From: Thermoplasmata archaeon
GTDB lineage: Archaea; Thermoplasmatota; Thermoplasmata; Thermoplasmatales; GCA-001856825
Direction of reading: 5' to 3'
DNA length: 49,246 bases
NCBI GenBank assembly: GCA_021787125.1
Contig: JAJYMI010000089.1
Span: forward strand, 1-49,246
Shown here: positions 20,097-30,104 of the stretch, in pieces
Numbering within the stretch: the stretch's first letter is position 1
Layout: the number at the start of each line of letters is the position of its first letter
Made by a program: the position numbers and the translations under genes
Notes under the pieces: generated by a model
The model's database searches: none
What the model was told of the DNA's origin: nothing
The model's input: the letters and a program-made list of their open reading frames with translations, nothing else

Positions 20097-20798
20097 ATGC
20101 GAAGAACCAAGCAAGCGGGAATCAACTTCCTGAACGATGACAAGATAGCAGAAAGGATTGTCTCACTTGTGAGTTGTGTGAACAGAGATGTACTGGAAGT
20201 TGGTGCTGGGCTGGGACAGTTGACGGCCCACATAAGCAGCTACAGGTCCCTGACCCTTATTGAGCGAGAGTGGGAATTCGCAGAACGTTTAAAGTCTTCC
20301 TTTCAGAACGCCACAGTGATCAATGCTGATGCTCTCAAGGTCGAGTGGCCAAGATTCGATGTGTTTGTATCCAACATGCCTTACTCCATCTCCTCTCCCC
20401 TCCTTGAAAAACTGTGGAACAACAGGTTCGAGGAAGGGGTCGTCACGATCCAGAAGGAGGTTGCAGACAGAATCACGGCGGTACCCAAGACAAGGGATTA
20501 TTCCAGACTGTCTATAATGATGCAGTTAAAGTTCAAAGTTGACAGGGAGTTTGATATACCTCCATCAAAATTCACTCCCTCTCCGAAGGTGTTCAGCACC
20601 GTGCTAAGGCTAGAGCCGAGGAACGAGAAGATCCCTGCAGGCTTCGATGATTTCCTCAAGAGCATTTTCTCCCAAAGAAGGAAGAAGTTGAGGAACGTTG
20701 TGAATACTCGGTTGTATGGAGACATGAGACCAGAAGAGCTGACGACACTCGAGCTAATGAAAATTTTTGAGGATCTCAGCGAGCAGCGACAATCTTAA
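20097..20798 (+). CDS. ksgA: rRNA adenine dimethyltransferase (RsmA/KsgA/Dim1)
   Basis: FLNDDKIAERIV...VLEVGAGLGQLT...VSNMPYSISSPLLEKL; downstream of DUF655. Confidence 0.92.
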   Translation: MRRTKQAGINFLNDDKIAERIVSLVSCVNRDVLEVGAGLGQLTAHISSYRSLTLIEREWEFAERLKSSFQNATVINADALKVEWPRFDVFVSNMPYSISSPLLEKLWNNRFEEGVVTIQKEVADRITAVPKTRDYSRLSIMMQLKFKVDREFDIPPSKFTPSPKVFSTVLRLEPRNEKIPAGFDDFLKSIFSQRRKKLRNVVNTRLYGDMRPEELTTLELMKIFEDLSEQRQS

Positions 20799-21963
20799 TG
20801 ACGTCTCCGTCCTCGAGAACGTGATCTCTTCCAAGAATACGTTTGGTTCTACCATTGACTGCTCGAATGAACCTATCACCAAGATCAGAGTGCACTTTGT
20901 ATGCTAAGTCAATGGCGGTAGAGCCCTGTCTTAGGAGTATAGCATCTGGGAGGATATTCCCGTTCTTGTCCGTCCAGTGGTTCTCGTCCTCCACGGGGTA
21001 GACGACAATCATCCCTAGCACCTTGTATACTAGGTATTCTACGGCTTCCTGTGTTCTTGTGCCTCCGTTGTGGCTCATGAAGTCTTCTACTCGTTTGAGC
21101 GCATCCCTCTGTGCCTGGTTTAGCTTTGGCAGGTCGATGACGCTGAATGAAACATCTCCTGGAAAGTATGAGATAAGGCCCGCCTTCGAAGCCTTTCGGA
21201 GAACCAGCTCAAAATCTCCCGACACGACCTGGGCTCCTCTCTCCTTCAGTTTGGAAGCTTCGACCTGGTCTATTTTGTCTCCCTTTGTTGCCACTATTAT
21301 TCCTGGCTTGGATGTTCTTATGATCTCTTCAGCCAGTCTCACGGAGACCCCTTCGTCCCATTCTTTCAGATTGCTAGGAATCGCTGCACTTTTGACCGCA
21401 GCAGAGATGTCTTTGGGGTCTATCCCCAGTCCTGACACTTTTTCGTAAATAATGTTCTCAATCTTACCCCCCTCGCTCTCCAGCTTTCTTATATTCCTTA
21501 TGAGTCCGTCGGAAATGATGTTGGCCAACCAAAGGACGATTTCTCTGTGGACAAATTCAGCATCGTCCAGTGGATCAAACTTTCCCCTTCCGACGGAATT
21601 GCCGTTCTGATCAAGAGATCCAGTTGAGTCTATTACCTGTATGAACCCATCTGCTCTTCTCAGGTCGTCGAGGAACTTGTTGCCTAGTCCCTTACCTTCG
21701 TGGGCACCAGGCACTAGGCCCGCAACGTCAATTAACTCGACCGGAACCAACCTCGTGCCATTAGCGCATTTCCCAAAATTTGGCTTACACTTTTTTCCGA
21801 GATCGGTCTCAGGACATTTGGCCCTTATGTATGTAACCCCCTTGTTTGATTCGATGGTCGTGAAGGGATAATCGCCTATCTCCACTGCATTCTCAGTGAG
21901 AGCAGAAAAGAATGTACTTTTTCCAACATTTGGCTTTCCGATTATTCCAATCAGTAGGCTCAT
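20776..21963 (-). CDS. Archaeal YchF/OLA1-like GTPase with C-terminal TGS domain
   Basis: GIIGKPNVGKSTFFSAL (G1), DVAGLVPGAHEGKGLGNKFLDDLRRAD (G3), ATKGDKID (G4); C-terminal VHSDLGDRFIRAVNGRT TGS. Confidence 0.92.
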   Translation of the reverse strand: MSLLIGIIGKPNVGKSTFFSALTENAVEIGDYPFTTIESNKGVTYIRAKCPETDLGKKCKPNFGKCANGTRLVPVELIDVAGLVPGAHEGKGLGNKFLDDLRRADGFIQVIDSTGSLDQNGNSVGRGKFDPLDDAEFVHREIVLWLANIISDGLIRNIRKLESEGGKIENIIYEKVSGLGIDPKDISAAVKSAAIPSNLKEWDEGVSVRLAEEIIRTSKPGIIVATKGDKIDQVEASKLKERGAQVVSGDFELVLRKASKAGLISYFPGDVSFSVIDLPKLNQAQRDALKRVEDFMSHNGGTRTQEAVEYLVYKVLGMIVVYPVEDENHWTDKNGNILPDAILLRQGSTAIDLAYKVHSDLGDRFIRAVNGRTKRILGRDHVLEDGDVIKIVAAR

Positions 21964-22382
21964 TCTATCTTGGCTTCTACCAGATCGAAGCCGCTAGGGC
22001 ACTTTCCTTCAAGAACGTTGTTCACTTTTAACTTTGATTTATCCTTCATGTAGCTCAGAATGCAGATATCTGCATACTTGCAAGAATAGTCGTCGCAATC
22101 GGGCCGCTTGTAGGTCACTTTTGCTCCCTCCTTCGCGATTTTCTTGGGAATCATCAGACTTCTCTCCTCCTCTTCTACCTCCACGGTGTAGACCTTGTCT
22201 CCTTCGTGGATGAAACACTTGTGTTCCTTTTCCCTAAATTTTACCGTTCTGTAGTAGCTACCTGGCTTGAGGTTGTGACATACGTTCTTCAGATTGCAAA
22301 CGTTGCACTCCTGTGCAGGAGAAAAATACTGAAACACCGATCCTTCTTTGGTTAGATTCTTTGGAACCAATGTTATGACCAT
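21960..22382 (-). CDS. UPF0179 family protein (cysteine-rich)
   Basis: ECNVCNLKNVCHNLKPGSYYRTV, CDDYSCKYADICILS Cys clusters. Confidence 0.85.
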   Translation of the reverse strand: MVITLVPKNLTKEGSVFQYFSPAQECNVCNLKNVCHNLKPGSYYRTVKFREKEHKCFIHEGDKVYTVEVEEEERSLMIPKKIAKEGAKVTYKRPDCDDYSCKYADICILSYMKDKSKLKVNNVLEGKCPSGFDLVEAKIE

Positions 22383-23440
22383 TATGCAACTCCCGTTATG
22401 CGTAGTGCTTCCCTAGCAGCGCTCTCACTGAGTCCGCTCTCTCCCAGTATTGTGTACCTGTCTGGCCGAGTCTTGTGTGCCATCATCAGGGCCTGTATCG
22501 CATCATCCTCCGTCAATGAAACTTGATCTAGTGTTGTAGGGGCGCCTATGGTCTGTAGCGTACTCTTTATCATATTCCAGTCGGCACCGTGCAGATACAT
22601 CGCAATTATCGAGCCGATACCGCACAGCTCCCCGTGTAACGCATTCCCTTTCTTGATGGTATCTACGGCGTGGGCAAACATGTGCTCAGAGCCAGAGGCA
22701 GGTCTCGAACTCCCCGCAATGCTCATCGCAATTCCAGAGAATACTATCTGCTTTATAACGAGCCACACACTCTCTTCCACGTTCGGTTTGATCTGAGAGG
22801 CATTGTTGATTATCTCTCTGGCTGCGAATTCAGAAATCGCATACGCTGAACTGCTGACCCTCTCTCCCTTCAGTCTGTGTCCAAGATTCCAGTCCCTCAG
22901 TGCTGGCAGATTGGAAAGGACATCTGCTGCACCCGAGGCGAGTGTCCTGAACGGAGCCGTTACTATGATCTCTGTATCAGCAATAATAGCCGCTGGCATC
23001 ATTGCCTCAACTGATGAAGATAAGCCATTCTTGATGATCGACGCCCTTGGACTCGCTACTCCGTCGTGGCTCGCTGAAGTCGGAATTGAAACGAAGTCCA
23101 GGCCCAGGTCGAAAGCACTCTTCTTTGCGATGTCTATCTTTGTTCCTCCACCGATACCGATTATGACCTTTGCATCGAAATCCTTCGTCTTATCTTTGAC
23201 TCTCTCCACATTTTCCTCGGTTGCGAGATCCGTTATTATTATGCTCGTTTCAACTCCGGAAGTTTTGAGGAGCTCTTTTACCCGTTCGCCTGCAAGTTTC
23301 ACGGTAGTCTTACCGGTGACTATCACTCCCTTTCTCGAGCTAGTGAGTTTGTTAAAGACTTCGCCTATTTTTTCAATAGCACCATGGCCCCCGATTACTT
23401 CTCTTGGAAGTATCATCTCGGCCAATTTCTCGAACGGCAC
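22382..23440 (-). CDS. egsA: Glycerol-1-phosphate dehydrogenase [NAD(P)+]
   Basis: IGIGGGTKIDIAKKSAFDLGLDFVSIPTSASHDGVASPRASI; SSRPASGSEHMFAHA. Confidence 0.95.
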   Translation of the reverse strand: MPFEKLAEMILPREVIGGHGAIEKIGEVFNKLTSSRKGVIVTGKTTVKLAGERVKELLKTSGVETSIIITDLATEENVERVKDKTKDFDAKVIIGIGGGTKIDIAKKSAFDLGLDFVSIPTSASHDGVASPRASIIKNGLSSSVEAMMPAAIIADTEIIVTAPFRTLASGAADVLSNLPALRDWNLGHRLKGERVSSSAYAISEFAAREIINNASQIKPNVEESVWLVIKQIVFSGIAMSIAGSSRPASGSEHMFAHAVDTIKKGNALHGELCGIGSIIAMYLHGADWNMIKSTLQTIGAPTTLDQVSLTEDDAIQALMMAHKTRPDRYTILGESGLSESAAREALRITGVA

Positions 23441-23499
23441 ACCGCCATATCCACTATTGGATATTTATCGTTTGCCTGAATCTTTCTGTACCTACGGCG

Positions 23500-24720
23500 T
23501 CAGGTTCCTTCTTCCCAGGAATTGATGTATCGCAGTTGCTCCTTCGAGAGTTCATCAATCTCTATTCCGTACGAACTGAGGTACGTGTTTGCCACCCTGA
23601 GATCGATCTCACTTGGGACTGGATAGACCTTTGGTTCCTTTCTGGGATTTTCTGCTATGAACTGGGCCGTTAGGGCTTGTATGGAGAACGAAAGATCCAT
23701 TATCTCAGCGGGGTGGCCCTGACCAGATGCAAGATTGACGAGTCTGCCATCGGACAGTACGTAAGCCTTCTTTTTTCCAATCGAGTACTGAGTCACATTC
23801 TTCCTTACCGATTTGCCTTTGCCAAATTTCCTCTCCATGTCTTCCACTGCGACCTCGTTGTTGAAGTGTCCAGAATTGGCCAGAATGATGCCATCCCTGG
23901 CATCCTTGAGAAGTTCAGGTGTAACAATGTCCTTCACCCCCGTGGCCGTAATCACAAAATCAGCGTACCTAATTGCTTCCTTCATCGGCTTCACCAAGAA
24001 CCCATCCATGTGAGCCTCTATAGATTTGAACGGATCTATCTCGGTGACAGTCACGTTTGCACCTAGGCCCCTCATCTTGTTGGCAATCCCTCTGCCGCAC
24101 CACCCGTATCCTCCGACCACGACGTTCTTACCAGCGACCACCAGATTAGTGGCGGTCAGAATGCCGTCTATCGTGCTCTGGCCAGTGCCGTATCGGTTGT
24201 CGAAAAGGTGCTTCATCAGCGCGTCGTTTACGTCAAACATCGGGAACTTGAGTGCTCCAGCCTTTTCCATATTCCTGAGTCTCACGACCCCGGTGGTCGT
24301 CTCCTCATTCCCACCCTTGATGTTCTTATAGACGGCCTTATCATTCAGGGCTAGTGCGGTCAGATCTCCTCCATCATCGATTATTATGTCAGGCTCTATC
24401 TCGATGGTCTTTGCCAGATATTCGTAATATTCATCTCTGGTGAGTCCCCTCTTTGCGAACACGCTGACACCGAAGTCATCCTTAAGGGAAGCAGCAACCT
24501 CGTCATCTGTACTGAGAGGATTGCATCCAGATATCCTGACTCTGGCCCCGCCCTGTTTTAGGGTGTACGCAAGCACAGCGGTCTTAGCTTCTAGATGCAA
24601 AGCCATAGATATGTTCATACCCTTGAAGGGTTTATTTGAAATGAAATCCTTTCTTACGCTCTCCAGAACGGGCATCCATCTCATTCCCCATTCTATCTTC
24701 TTCTTTCCATCCATGATCAA
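23500..24720 (-). CDS. ahcY: Adenosylhomocysteinase
   Basis: ALHLEAKTAVL, DNRYGTGQSTIDGI, VVGGYGWCGRGIANKMRGLGANVTVTE, SGQGHPAEIMDLSF. Confidence 0.95.
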   Translation of the reverse strand: MIMDGKKKIEWGMRWMPVLESVRKDFISNKPFKGMNISMALHLEAKTAVLAYTLKQGGARVRISGCNPLSTDDEVAASLKDDFGVSVFAKRGLTRDEYYEYLAKTIEIEPDIIIDDGGDLTALALNDKAVYKNIKGGNEETTTGVVRLRNMEKAGALKFPMFDVNDALMKHLFDNRYGTGQSTIDGILTATNLVVAGKNVVVGGYGWCGRGIANKMRGLGANVTVTEIDPFKSIEAHMDGFLVKPMKEAIRYADFVITATGVKDIVTPELLKDARDGIILANSGHFNNEVAVEDMERKFGKGKSVRKNVTQYSIGKKKAYVLSDGRLVNLASGQGHPAEIMDLSFSIQALTAQFIAENPRKEPKVYPVPSEIDLRVANTYLSSYGIEIDELSKEQLRYINSWEEGT

Positions 24721-24734
24721 TGAAACCGATTTCG

Positions 24735-25373
24735 TTATAATGCTTTTTTGATTTTCATCAGGATGCCATCTCCCAACTCTTCTGTCTCTACGTGGCCTAA
24801 TCTCATCGGTTCTCTCAATGTTCCAAACATCGGAATTCCTTCGTCTCCAACGAGAATGGGAGAGTAGAATATTGAGATCTCGTCCCAGTTATTATCAGTT
24901 ATAAAGGAAGTGATTACAGATTTCCCTCCCTCTATCATTACACTTTTGTATCCCATATTCCCGAGTTCCTGGACCACGAAATCGGATCGGAGAACTTTGT
25001 CGGGACTGTTCTTTACCTCTACCCTCGATGCAACGCTTTGATCGAAGATATCTCCTTCAACCCCTCTTCTGCAAAAAATGACGACCCTTCTCGGATATGA
25101 GAATACTCTAGCATTCCTGTTTACTGTGAGATTGGAATCAAGGATTGCGACGTCAGGAATTCTATCCGATTTGTAGTACTTCTCATTTACAACGAGCTTT
25201 GGATCATCCAGGTTAATTGTATTCTTTCCGACTAGTATGATATCAGATTCTGACCTCATTCTATGAACTCTGGTCAGGTCTTCTAAATTAGAAAATCTGA
25301 ACGCTTTCCCTCCCTTCAGGGCGATCTTTCCATCTAAAGAGCACGCGAAATTTATCACTACTCGGGGTCTCAC
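24735..25373 (-). CDS. 2,5-diamino-6-(ribosylamino)pyrimidinone 5'-phosphate reductase (RibD C-terminal family)
   Basis: PRVVINFACSLDGKIAL...DIILVGKNTINLDDPKL...VMIEGGKSVITSFI. Confidence 0.85.
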   Translation of the reverse strand: MRPRVVINFACSLDGKIALKGGKAFRFSNLEDLTRVHRMRSESDIILVGKNTINLDDPKLVVNEKYYKSDRIPDVAILDSNLTVNRNARVFSYPRRVVIFCRRGVEGDIFDQSVASRVEVKNSPDKVLRSDFVVQELGNMGYKSVMIEGGKSVITSFITDNNWDEISIFYSPILVGDEGIPMFGTLREPMRLGHVETEELGDGILMKIKKAL

Positions 25374-25504
25374 TCTCTAATGAACCAGTAAGAAATATTA
25401 TAATTTGTGCTATAGAGCCCGTTGACACTATCTCCAATCCCGCACTGCCTCTTCCAAGAAATAGCGCGGGAAAATAGTTCAGTTCAAAGCTGAAGTAATG
25501 TTTA

Positions 25505-25520
25505 ATTAGGGTGACCTAAT
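25505..25520. promoter_or_regulatory. DtxR/MntR-type operator-like palindrome ATTAGG-GTGA-CCTAAT
   Basis: Perfect 6+6 bp inverted repeat with 4 bp centre, 8 bp upstream of the GTG start of a DtxR-family regulator gene. Confidence 0.7.
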
Positions 25521-25528
25521 CATGTTGA

Positions 25529-26248
25529 GTGAAACACAATAGTCAGGACTATCTCCTGGCCATTTGGGAGTTATGTGAAAGTTACGAACTTGCTAGTGAG
25601 AAAGGCGTTGCTGAAAGGTTAGGAATCTCTCTGCCATCAGCATGGGAGGGAATTCACAGGCTTGAAAGAGAAGGCATGCTCACACTGAACAAGCAGGGAC
25701 TCACGTTCACAACAGAAGGCTATTCAAGTGCAATGAAAATGGTGAGAGCGCACAGGATCACAGAATATTTTGTCTATTCCTATCTTGAAGTACCCTGGGA
25801 CGAAGTGCACAACTCGGTAATGGACCTCGAACACGATTTCAACGAACAGCTGCTTTCCAACCTGTACAGAAAGATGGACTCTCCCAGTTTCTGCCCTCAT
25901 GGTAATCCTGTCAAACCAGACCAAGCGATGATAGAGATCAGCGCAGATGAAGCTCCGGAAGGCAGGTATTACTTCGTAAGGCCAGTACTGGAAGAGTACG
26001 CATTCCTGAAGAAGCTCTTGAGTGCAGGGTCAACTCCCGGAAAGCTAATTGATATAGAAAAGGGAGGAACCAGCCTATACTTGATTGGCGAGAATGGAGA
26101 ATTCAAATTGCCTTCAAGTATGGAGAAAACGATCAGACTCAGACCAAAATCAGGTGCTCAAAAAAGGTTCTACAAGGGCTCAAAGTTTTCTCCTCATCAG
26201 TCGACTCGAGTCCCGTTTCCACTGAGTTTTAATGAATCCCACACTTAG
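25529..26248 (+). CDS. DtxR/MntR-family metal-dependent transcriptional regulator
   Basis: HNSQDYLLAIWELCE...VAERLGISLPSAWEGIHRLEREGML (wHTH), HRITEYFVYSYLEVPWDEVHNSVMDLEH metal-site region, CPHGNPV. Confidence 0.92.
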   Translation: MKHNSQDYLLAIWELCESYELASEKGVAERLGISLPSAWEGIHRLEREGMLTLNKQGLTFTTEGYSSAMKMVRAHRITEYFVYSYLEVPWDEVHNSVMDLEHDFNEQLLSNLYRKMDSPSFCPHGNPVKPDQAMIEISADEAPEGRYYFVRPVLEEYAFLKKLLSAGSTPGKLIDIEKGGTSLYLIGENGEFKLPSSMEKTIRLRPKSGAQKRFYKGSKFSPHQSTRVPFPLSFNESHT

Positions 26249-27434
26249 AAAGTTGTTGCCCGTCTTGGGTCCGGGTTGGGTAGTAATGCTCGCAGACCTG
26301 GATGCGCCGAGTGTCATCACGGCAATACAGTCTGGTATCGAATTCAGGGCTCATCTGATAATATTCTTGATCGTTCTGATTATTCCTCTCTACTTTGTTC
26401 AGGATACTTCCTCTAGGATAGGGGCCGTGACTGGTAAAACTCTGGGTCAAGTAATATCGGAATACTTTGGACACAGCTGGACGATCGTCGCAGTCTCCGG
26501 AAGCGCGATAATAGACTTCGCTGCTTATGTTGGAGAGCTCGCAGGAATTGCGGTCGCTGCTTCTCTGGTCGGAATTCCAGTCCTGGCAACAATAGTCTTT
26601 GTCATAATCATTCACACCATCGTTGTGACTACCGGGAAGTACAAGAAGATAGAAATCTTCCTGGTTGCAATTGGATTTCTTCTGTTCCTGTTTGTGATAC
26701 TAGATTTCTTGGTATATCCACACAACATACACCTGGCGGATTTCTTGCCATACGTTCCCAAGAACTCGTTCTACTTTCTAATCGCCGCAAACATCGGTGC
26801 GGTCATAATGCCGTGGATGTTGTTCTACCATCAGGCAGCGGATGTGGATAGTGGACTCAAGATATCGGGGATGAAGAAGGAGAGTTGGGGAACACTGCAA
26901 GGTGCGATAGCATCTGAGGTGCTTATGGTATCGATTGTGATATTCTCATGGAAGTTGGCACAGGATGGTTACACCAATGGTAATTCCATGCTTTATGTTG
27001 CGGCTGCACTGGGCCACGAAATTGGACCAATAGGGCCCATATTGTTTGCAATAGCGCTCGGCGTTGCCGGCCTCCTTGCCATGTTTGTCATCTCCATGAG
27101 TATGTCTTATTCCCTCTCAGATGTCTTCAAGATGAAGGGATCTTTCAACAAGAGTTTCAGAAGTCAGAAGAAATTTTACGCCATTTTCCTGCTAGAAATT
27201 ATACCAGCTGCTATCCTAACTCTAGCAATCAACAACCTGATCAGCCTAGCACTTGATGTGATGGTTCTCAGCTCAATTGCACTTGCCTTGCCTCTATTAG
27301 TAGTGATAAGAATTGGCTCGAACAGAAAGATCATGGGACAGCACACGATAGGAAGACCAAGAACGGTCTTTCTGTACGCATTCTTGATCTTGGCCGTCGG
27401 ATTAGGAATTTTCTCAATCTTTCAGGTAATCTAG
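26232..27434 (+). CDS. Nramp-family divalent metal transporter
   Basis: LPVLGPGWVVMLADLDAPSVITAIQSG (DPxx-like TM1 region), PWMLFYHQAADVD, multiple TM helices; overlaps the regulator gene. Confidence 0.88.
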   Translation: MNPTLRKLLPVLGPGWVVMLADLDAPSVITAIQSGIEFRAHLIIFLIVLIIPLYFVQDTSSRIGAVTGKTLGQVISEYFGHSWTIVAVSGSAIIDFAAYVGELAGIAVAASLVGIPVLATIVFVIIIHTIVVTTGKYKKIEIFLVAIGFLLFLFVILDFLVYPHNIHLADFLPYVPKNSFYFLIAANIGAVIMPWMLFYHQAADVDSGLKISGMKKESWGTLQGAIASEVLMVSIVIFSWKLAQDGYTNGNSMLYVAAALGHEIGPIGPILFAIALGVAGLLAMFVISMSMSYSLSDVFKMKGSFNKSFRSQKKFYAIFLLEIIPAAILTLAINNLISLALDVMVLSSIALALPLLVVIRIGSNRKIMGQHTIGRPRTVFLYAFLILAVGLGIFSIFQVI

Positions 27435-27674
27435 CTGAACAAGGTGGATGAAAGTAGATGGATTCCTGCTGTCTACCCCAGATTGAGCTGTAGGGCAAAG
27501 ATCTCCTCAAGAATTTCCAGATGTCCGAAGATAACCATTGTTGTGGATATGGAAGAAAGAGGAGAAAGCTAGATACATGGAGAGGGTAGCGACACTTCTT
27601 AAATCCTTTAAACTCACACAGCAGTGCGATCGATTGCAAGGAAATCTAGTTATTCTTAATCCCGATATTTCTCT

Positions 27675-29012
27675 ATGATTGTTTCTCCCCTTGATTATAG
27701 GTACGGTAGGGAAGAAGTGAAGTCAATTTTCTCCGAAGAGTCCAACCTGAAGTTAATGCTAGAAGTGGAAGCGGCTCTTGCAAGGGCCGAGGCAGAAGCA
27801 GGTATAGTACCTAGGGAAGCCGCAGAAGGAATTTCAAAGCATGCGAATCTCGAATCTGTAAAAATAGAGGAGGTCAAGAGGATCGAGAAAGAGATAGGAC
27901 ACAATGTAATGGCCATGGTAAAGGTGCTCACACTAGCCTCGGGAGAGAGTGGAAAATTTGTGCATCTTGGTGCGACTTCCAATGACATCACAGACACAGC
28001 AAATGCACTGCAGTTCAAGAAATTTTATTCTTTCTTGGTCGATGATCTCTTAAATCTGTCTGAAGTTCTGTACGACGTTTCAAAGACCAATTTGAACACA
28101 GTGATGATAGGAAGGACTCATGGACAGCATGCGCTACCGATAACTTTCGGACTAAAGACCTCCGTTTATCTCTCCGAGGTGATGCGTCATATAGAGAGAG
28201 TGGAGGAGTCCCGAAAGAGAGTGGTCGTAGGGAAGTTCATGGGTGCAGTTGGAACGGGTGCTGCCCTGGGAAAAGAAACAATGAAGGTCCAATCCATCCT
28301 GATGAAGAATCTGGGAATCGGTGAAGAAGAGGGTCCAACCCAGATAGTAGACCGGGACAGATATGTGGAATATGTTTCTATGATTGCGAACATTGCCACT
28401 TCTCTGGAAAAGTTTGCAACCGAAATAAGAAATCTCCAGAGGCCCGAGATAGGAGAAGTTCAGGAGCCCTTCAACGAAAAGAGGCAGGTTGGTTCAAGCA
28501 CTATGGCTCAGAAGATCAATCCCGTCACTTCCGAGAACATAGTCTCACTAGCGAGGATCATAAGGGGGTTTGTCGTCCCGATGCACGAGTCCGCAGTACT
28601 GTGGCATGAGAGGGACCTGACTAACAGTGCCTCTGAAAGGTTCATAATTCCCTATGTATCCATACTTATAGACGACATTCTCAACAAGGCAATTTCCGTT
28701 TTCAGTGGTCTCAAGGTAAACTCGGAAGTGATGCTGAAGAACGTCACGAACGATGATCTGGTACTCGGAGAGGCCTATCTGATGGCATTAGTCAATAAAG
28801 GGTATGGTAGACAAGAGGCACACGAGATAGTCAGAATGGCCTCAATGGAAGTCAGAGAGAAAGGAGGGGAGTTAAGGAAAAAAATAGAAGACATGACGGG
28901 AAAGAGTATCAAGAGGCTTTCTCCCCTAGACTATACAGGCAATGCAGTGGAAATAACAGAGAAGATTCTCAGGAATTACGAGATCGTCAGGGGAACTCGG
29001 AACACCCACTAG
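27675..29012 (+). CDS. purB: Adenylosuccinate lyase
   Basis: SPLDYRYGREEVKSIFS; HLGATSNDITDTA; GRTHGQHALPITFG; GSSTMAQKINPVTSE signature. Confidence 0.95.
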   Translation: MIVSPLDYRYGREEVKSIFSEESNLKLMLEVEAALARAEAEAGIVPREAAEGISKHANLESVKIEEVKRIEKEIGHNVMAMVKVLTLASGESGKFVHLGATSNDITDTANALQFKKFYSFLVDDLLNLSEVLYDVSKTNLNTVMIGRTHGQHALPITFGLKTSVYLSEVMRHIERVEESRKRVVVGKFMGAVGTGAALGKETMKVQSILMKNLGIGEEEGPTQIVDRDRYVEYVSMIANIATSLEKFATEIRNLQRPEIGEVQEPFNEKRQVGSSTMAQKINPVTSENIVSLARIIRGFVVPMHESAVLWHERDLTNSASERFIIPYVSILIDDILNKAISVFSGLKVNSEVMLKNVTNDDLVLGEAYLMALVNKGYGRQEAHEIVRMASMEVREKGGELRKKIEDMTGKSIKRLSPLDYTGNAVEITEKILRNYEIVRGTRNTH

Positions 29013-29085
29013 TACATTTCAAGATACTAGTGTCAATGGCACGACGGGGGTAAAAGTTATTTGCCATAGTTTGGCATAATACCCT

Positions 29086-29844
29086 ATGCCGAACTGGGAA
29101 CGCTTCTACAAGAAGTCGACGGATTACGAACTGTACAGACCTAGGTATCCAGCTGAACTTCTGGATCTGCTAGGAAGAGAAGCTGGCCTAAGCTCTTTCA
29201 CGTCCGTAGCAGACGTCGGTTCGGGTACCGGACTGCTTTCAGAACTTCTTCTCAGATCGAAGTGCAACCTGTACTGTGTAGAGCCCAATGAAGAAATGAG
29301 GAGGGTTTCTGTGGGAAAGTTTGCTCACGAAGAAAAGTGTAAAATCATTGAGGGAACTGCAGAGAACACTTCACTCCTCGACGACTCAATGGATATTGTA
29401 ACGGTTGGACAGGCGTTTCACTGGTTTGATCCTATAAGAGCAAGAATCGAATTCGGAAGAATCCTGAAGAGAGGTGGAAAGGTAGTTTTGATCTGGAACA
29501 CTATAACAGAATCGAAAGAGGGAATGAATTTTGAGTACGAGAAACTGGTAAGGCAGTACAGCAGGGACTTCCATGGAAGTGGTGTTAACTCGACCAGCCT
29601 GACAGCCCTGACAGATTTCTATGGTGGGAATTTCTGTCGCTTCAAGATCAAGAATTATCAGAGACTGAGCCTTGAGGGTATGCTTGGAAGATATCTCTCG
29701 GCTTCTTATTCAATTACCGAAGATGATCCCAGGTTCGAAGACATGAGACATGACTTCGAGAAGACCTTTAGAAAGTACCAAAGCAATGGAGAGATCGTCA
29801 TAGAGTACGAAACAGATGTATTCATAGGAACAATCAATAAGTGA
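29086..29844 (+). CDS. Class I SAM-dependent methyltransferase
   Basis: VADVGSGTGLLSELL motif I; VTVGQAFHWFDP; LKRGGKVVLIWN. Confidence 0.88.
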   Translation: MPNWERFYKKSTDYELYRPRYPAELLDLLGREAGLSSFTSVADVGSGTGLLSELLLRSKCNLYCVEPNEEMRRVSVGKFAHEEKCKIIEGTAENTSLLDDSMDIVTVGQAFHWFDPIRARIEFGRILKRGGKVVLIWNTITESKEGMNFEYEKLVRQYSRDFHGSGVNSTSLTALTDFYGGNFCRFKIKNYQRLSLEGMLGRYLSASYSITEDDPRFEDMRHDFEKTFRKYQSNGEIVIEYETDVFIGTINK

Positions 29845-29891
29845 TTCCAATTAATAACCAAAGTTTTTATTGAATCTCTGGTTCCATATCG

Positions 29892-30104
29892 GTGGAGTCA
29901 ATCGGAAGATTCTGTTTTTACAATTCTAACGGGACCTGCAATTTCCTGAGGAATGCTCCCACTGAGTGCAATCTGTGTCCAAATTTTGTGTCCTTTAGAA
30001 AGGAGGCACTTCCATTCTCCGAGGGCTCAAAGTTGCCCGTTACATACTTCGATCTCTCGATAAGTCGGGGATCTGGCGACCAATTTCAGATGAGCCTAGT
30101 CTAG
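29892..30104 (+). CDS. Small cysteine-containing protein, unknown function
   Basis: 70 aa with CFYNSNGTCNFLRNAPTECNLC (C-x7-C-x9-C-x2-C). Confidence 0.5.
   Translation: MESIGRFCFYNSNGTCNFLRNAPTECNLCPNFVSFRKEALPFSEGSKLPVTYFDLSISRGSGDQFQMSLV

Noticed and set aside
25438-25471. TCCCGC...GCGGGA inverted repeat upstream of the DtxR-family gene
   Set aside because: Only 6 bp arms with a 22-nt spacer; plausible by chance and not adjacent to a promoter element.
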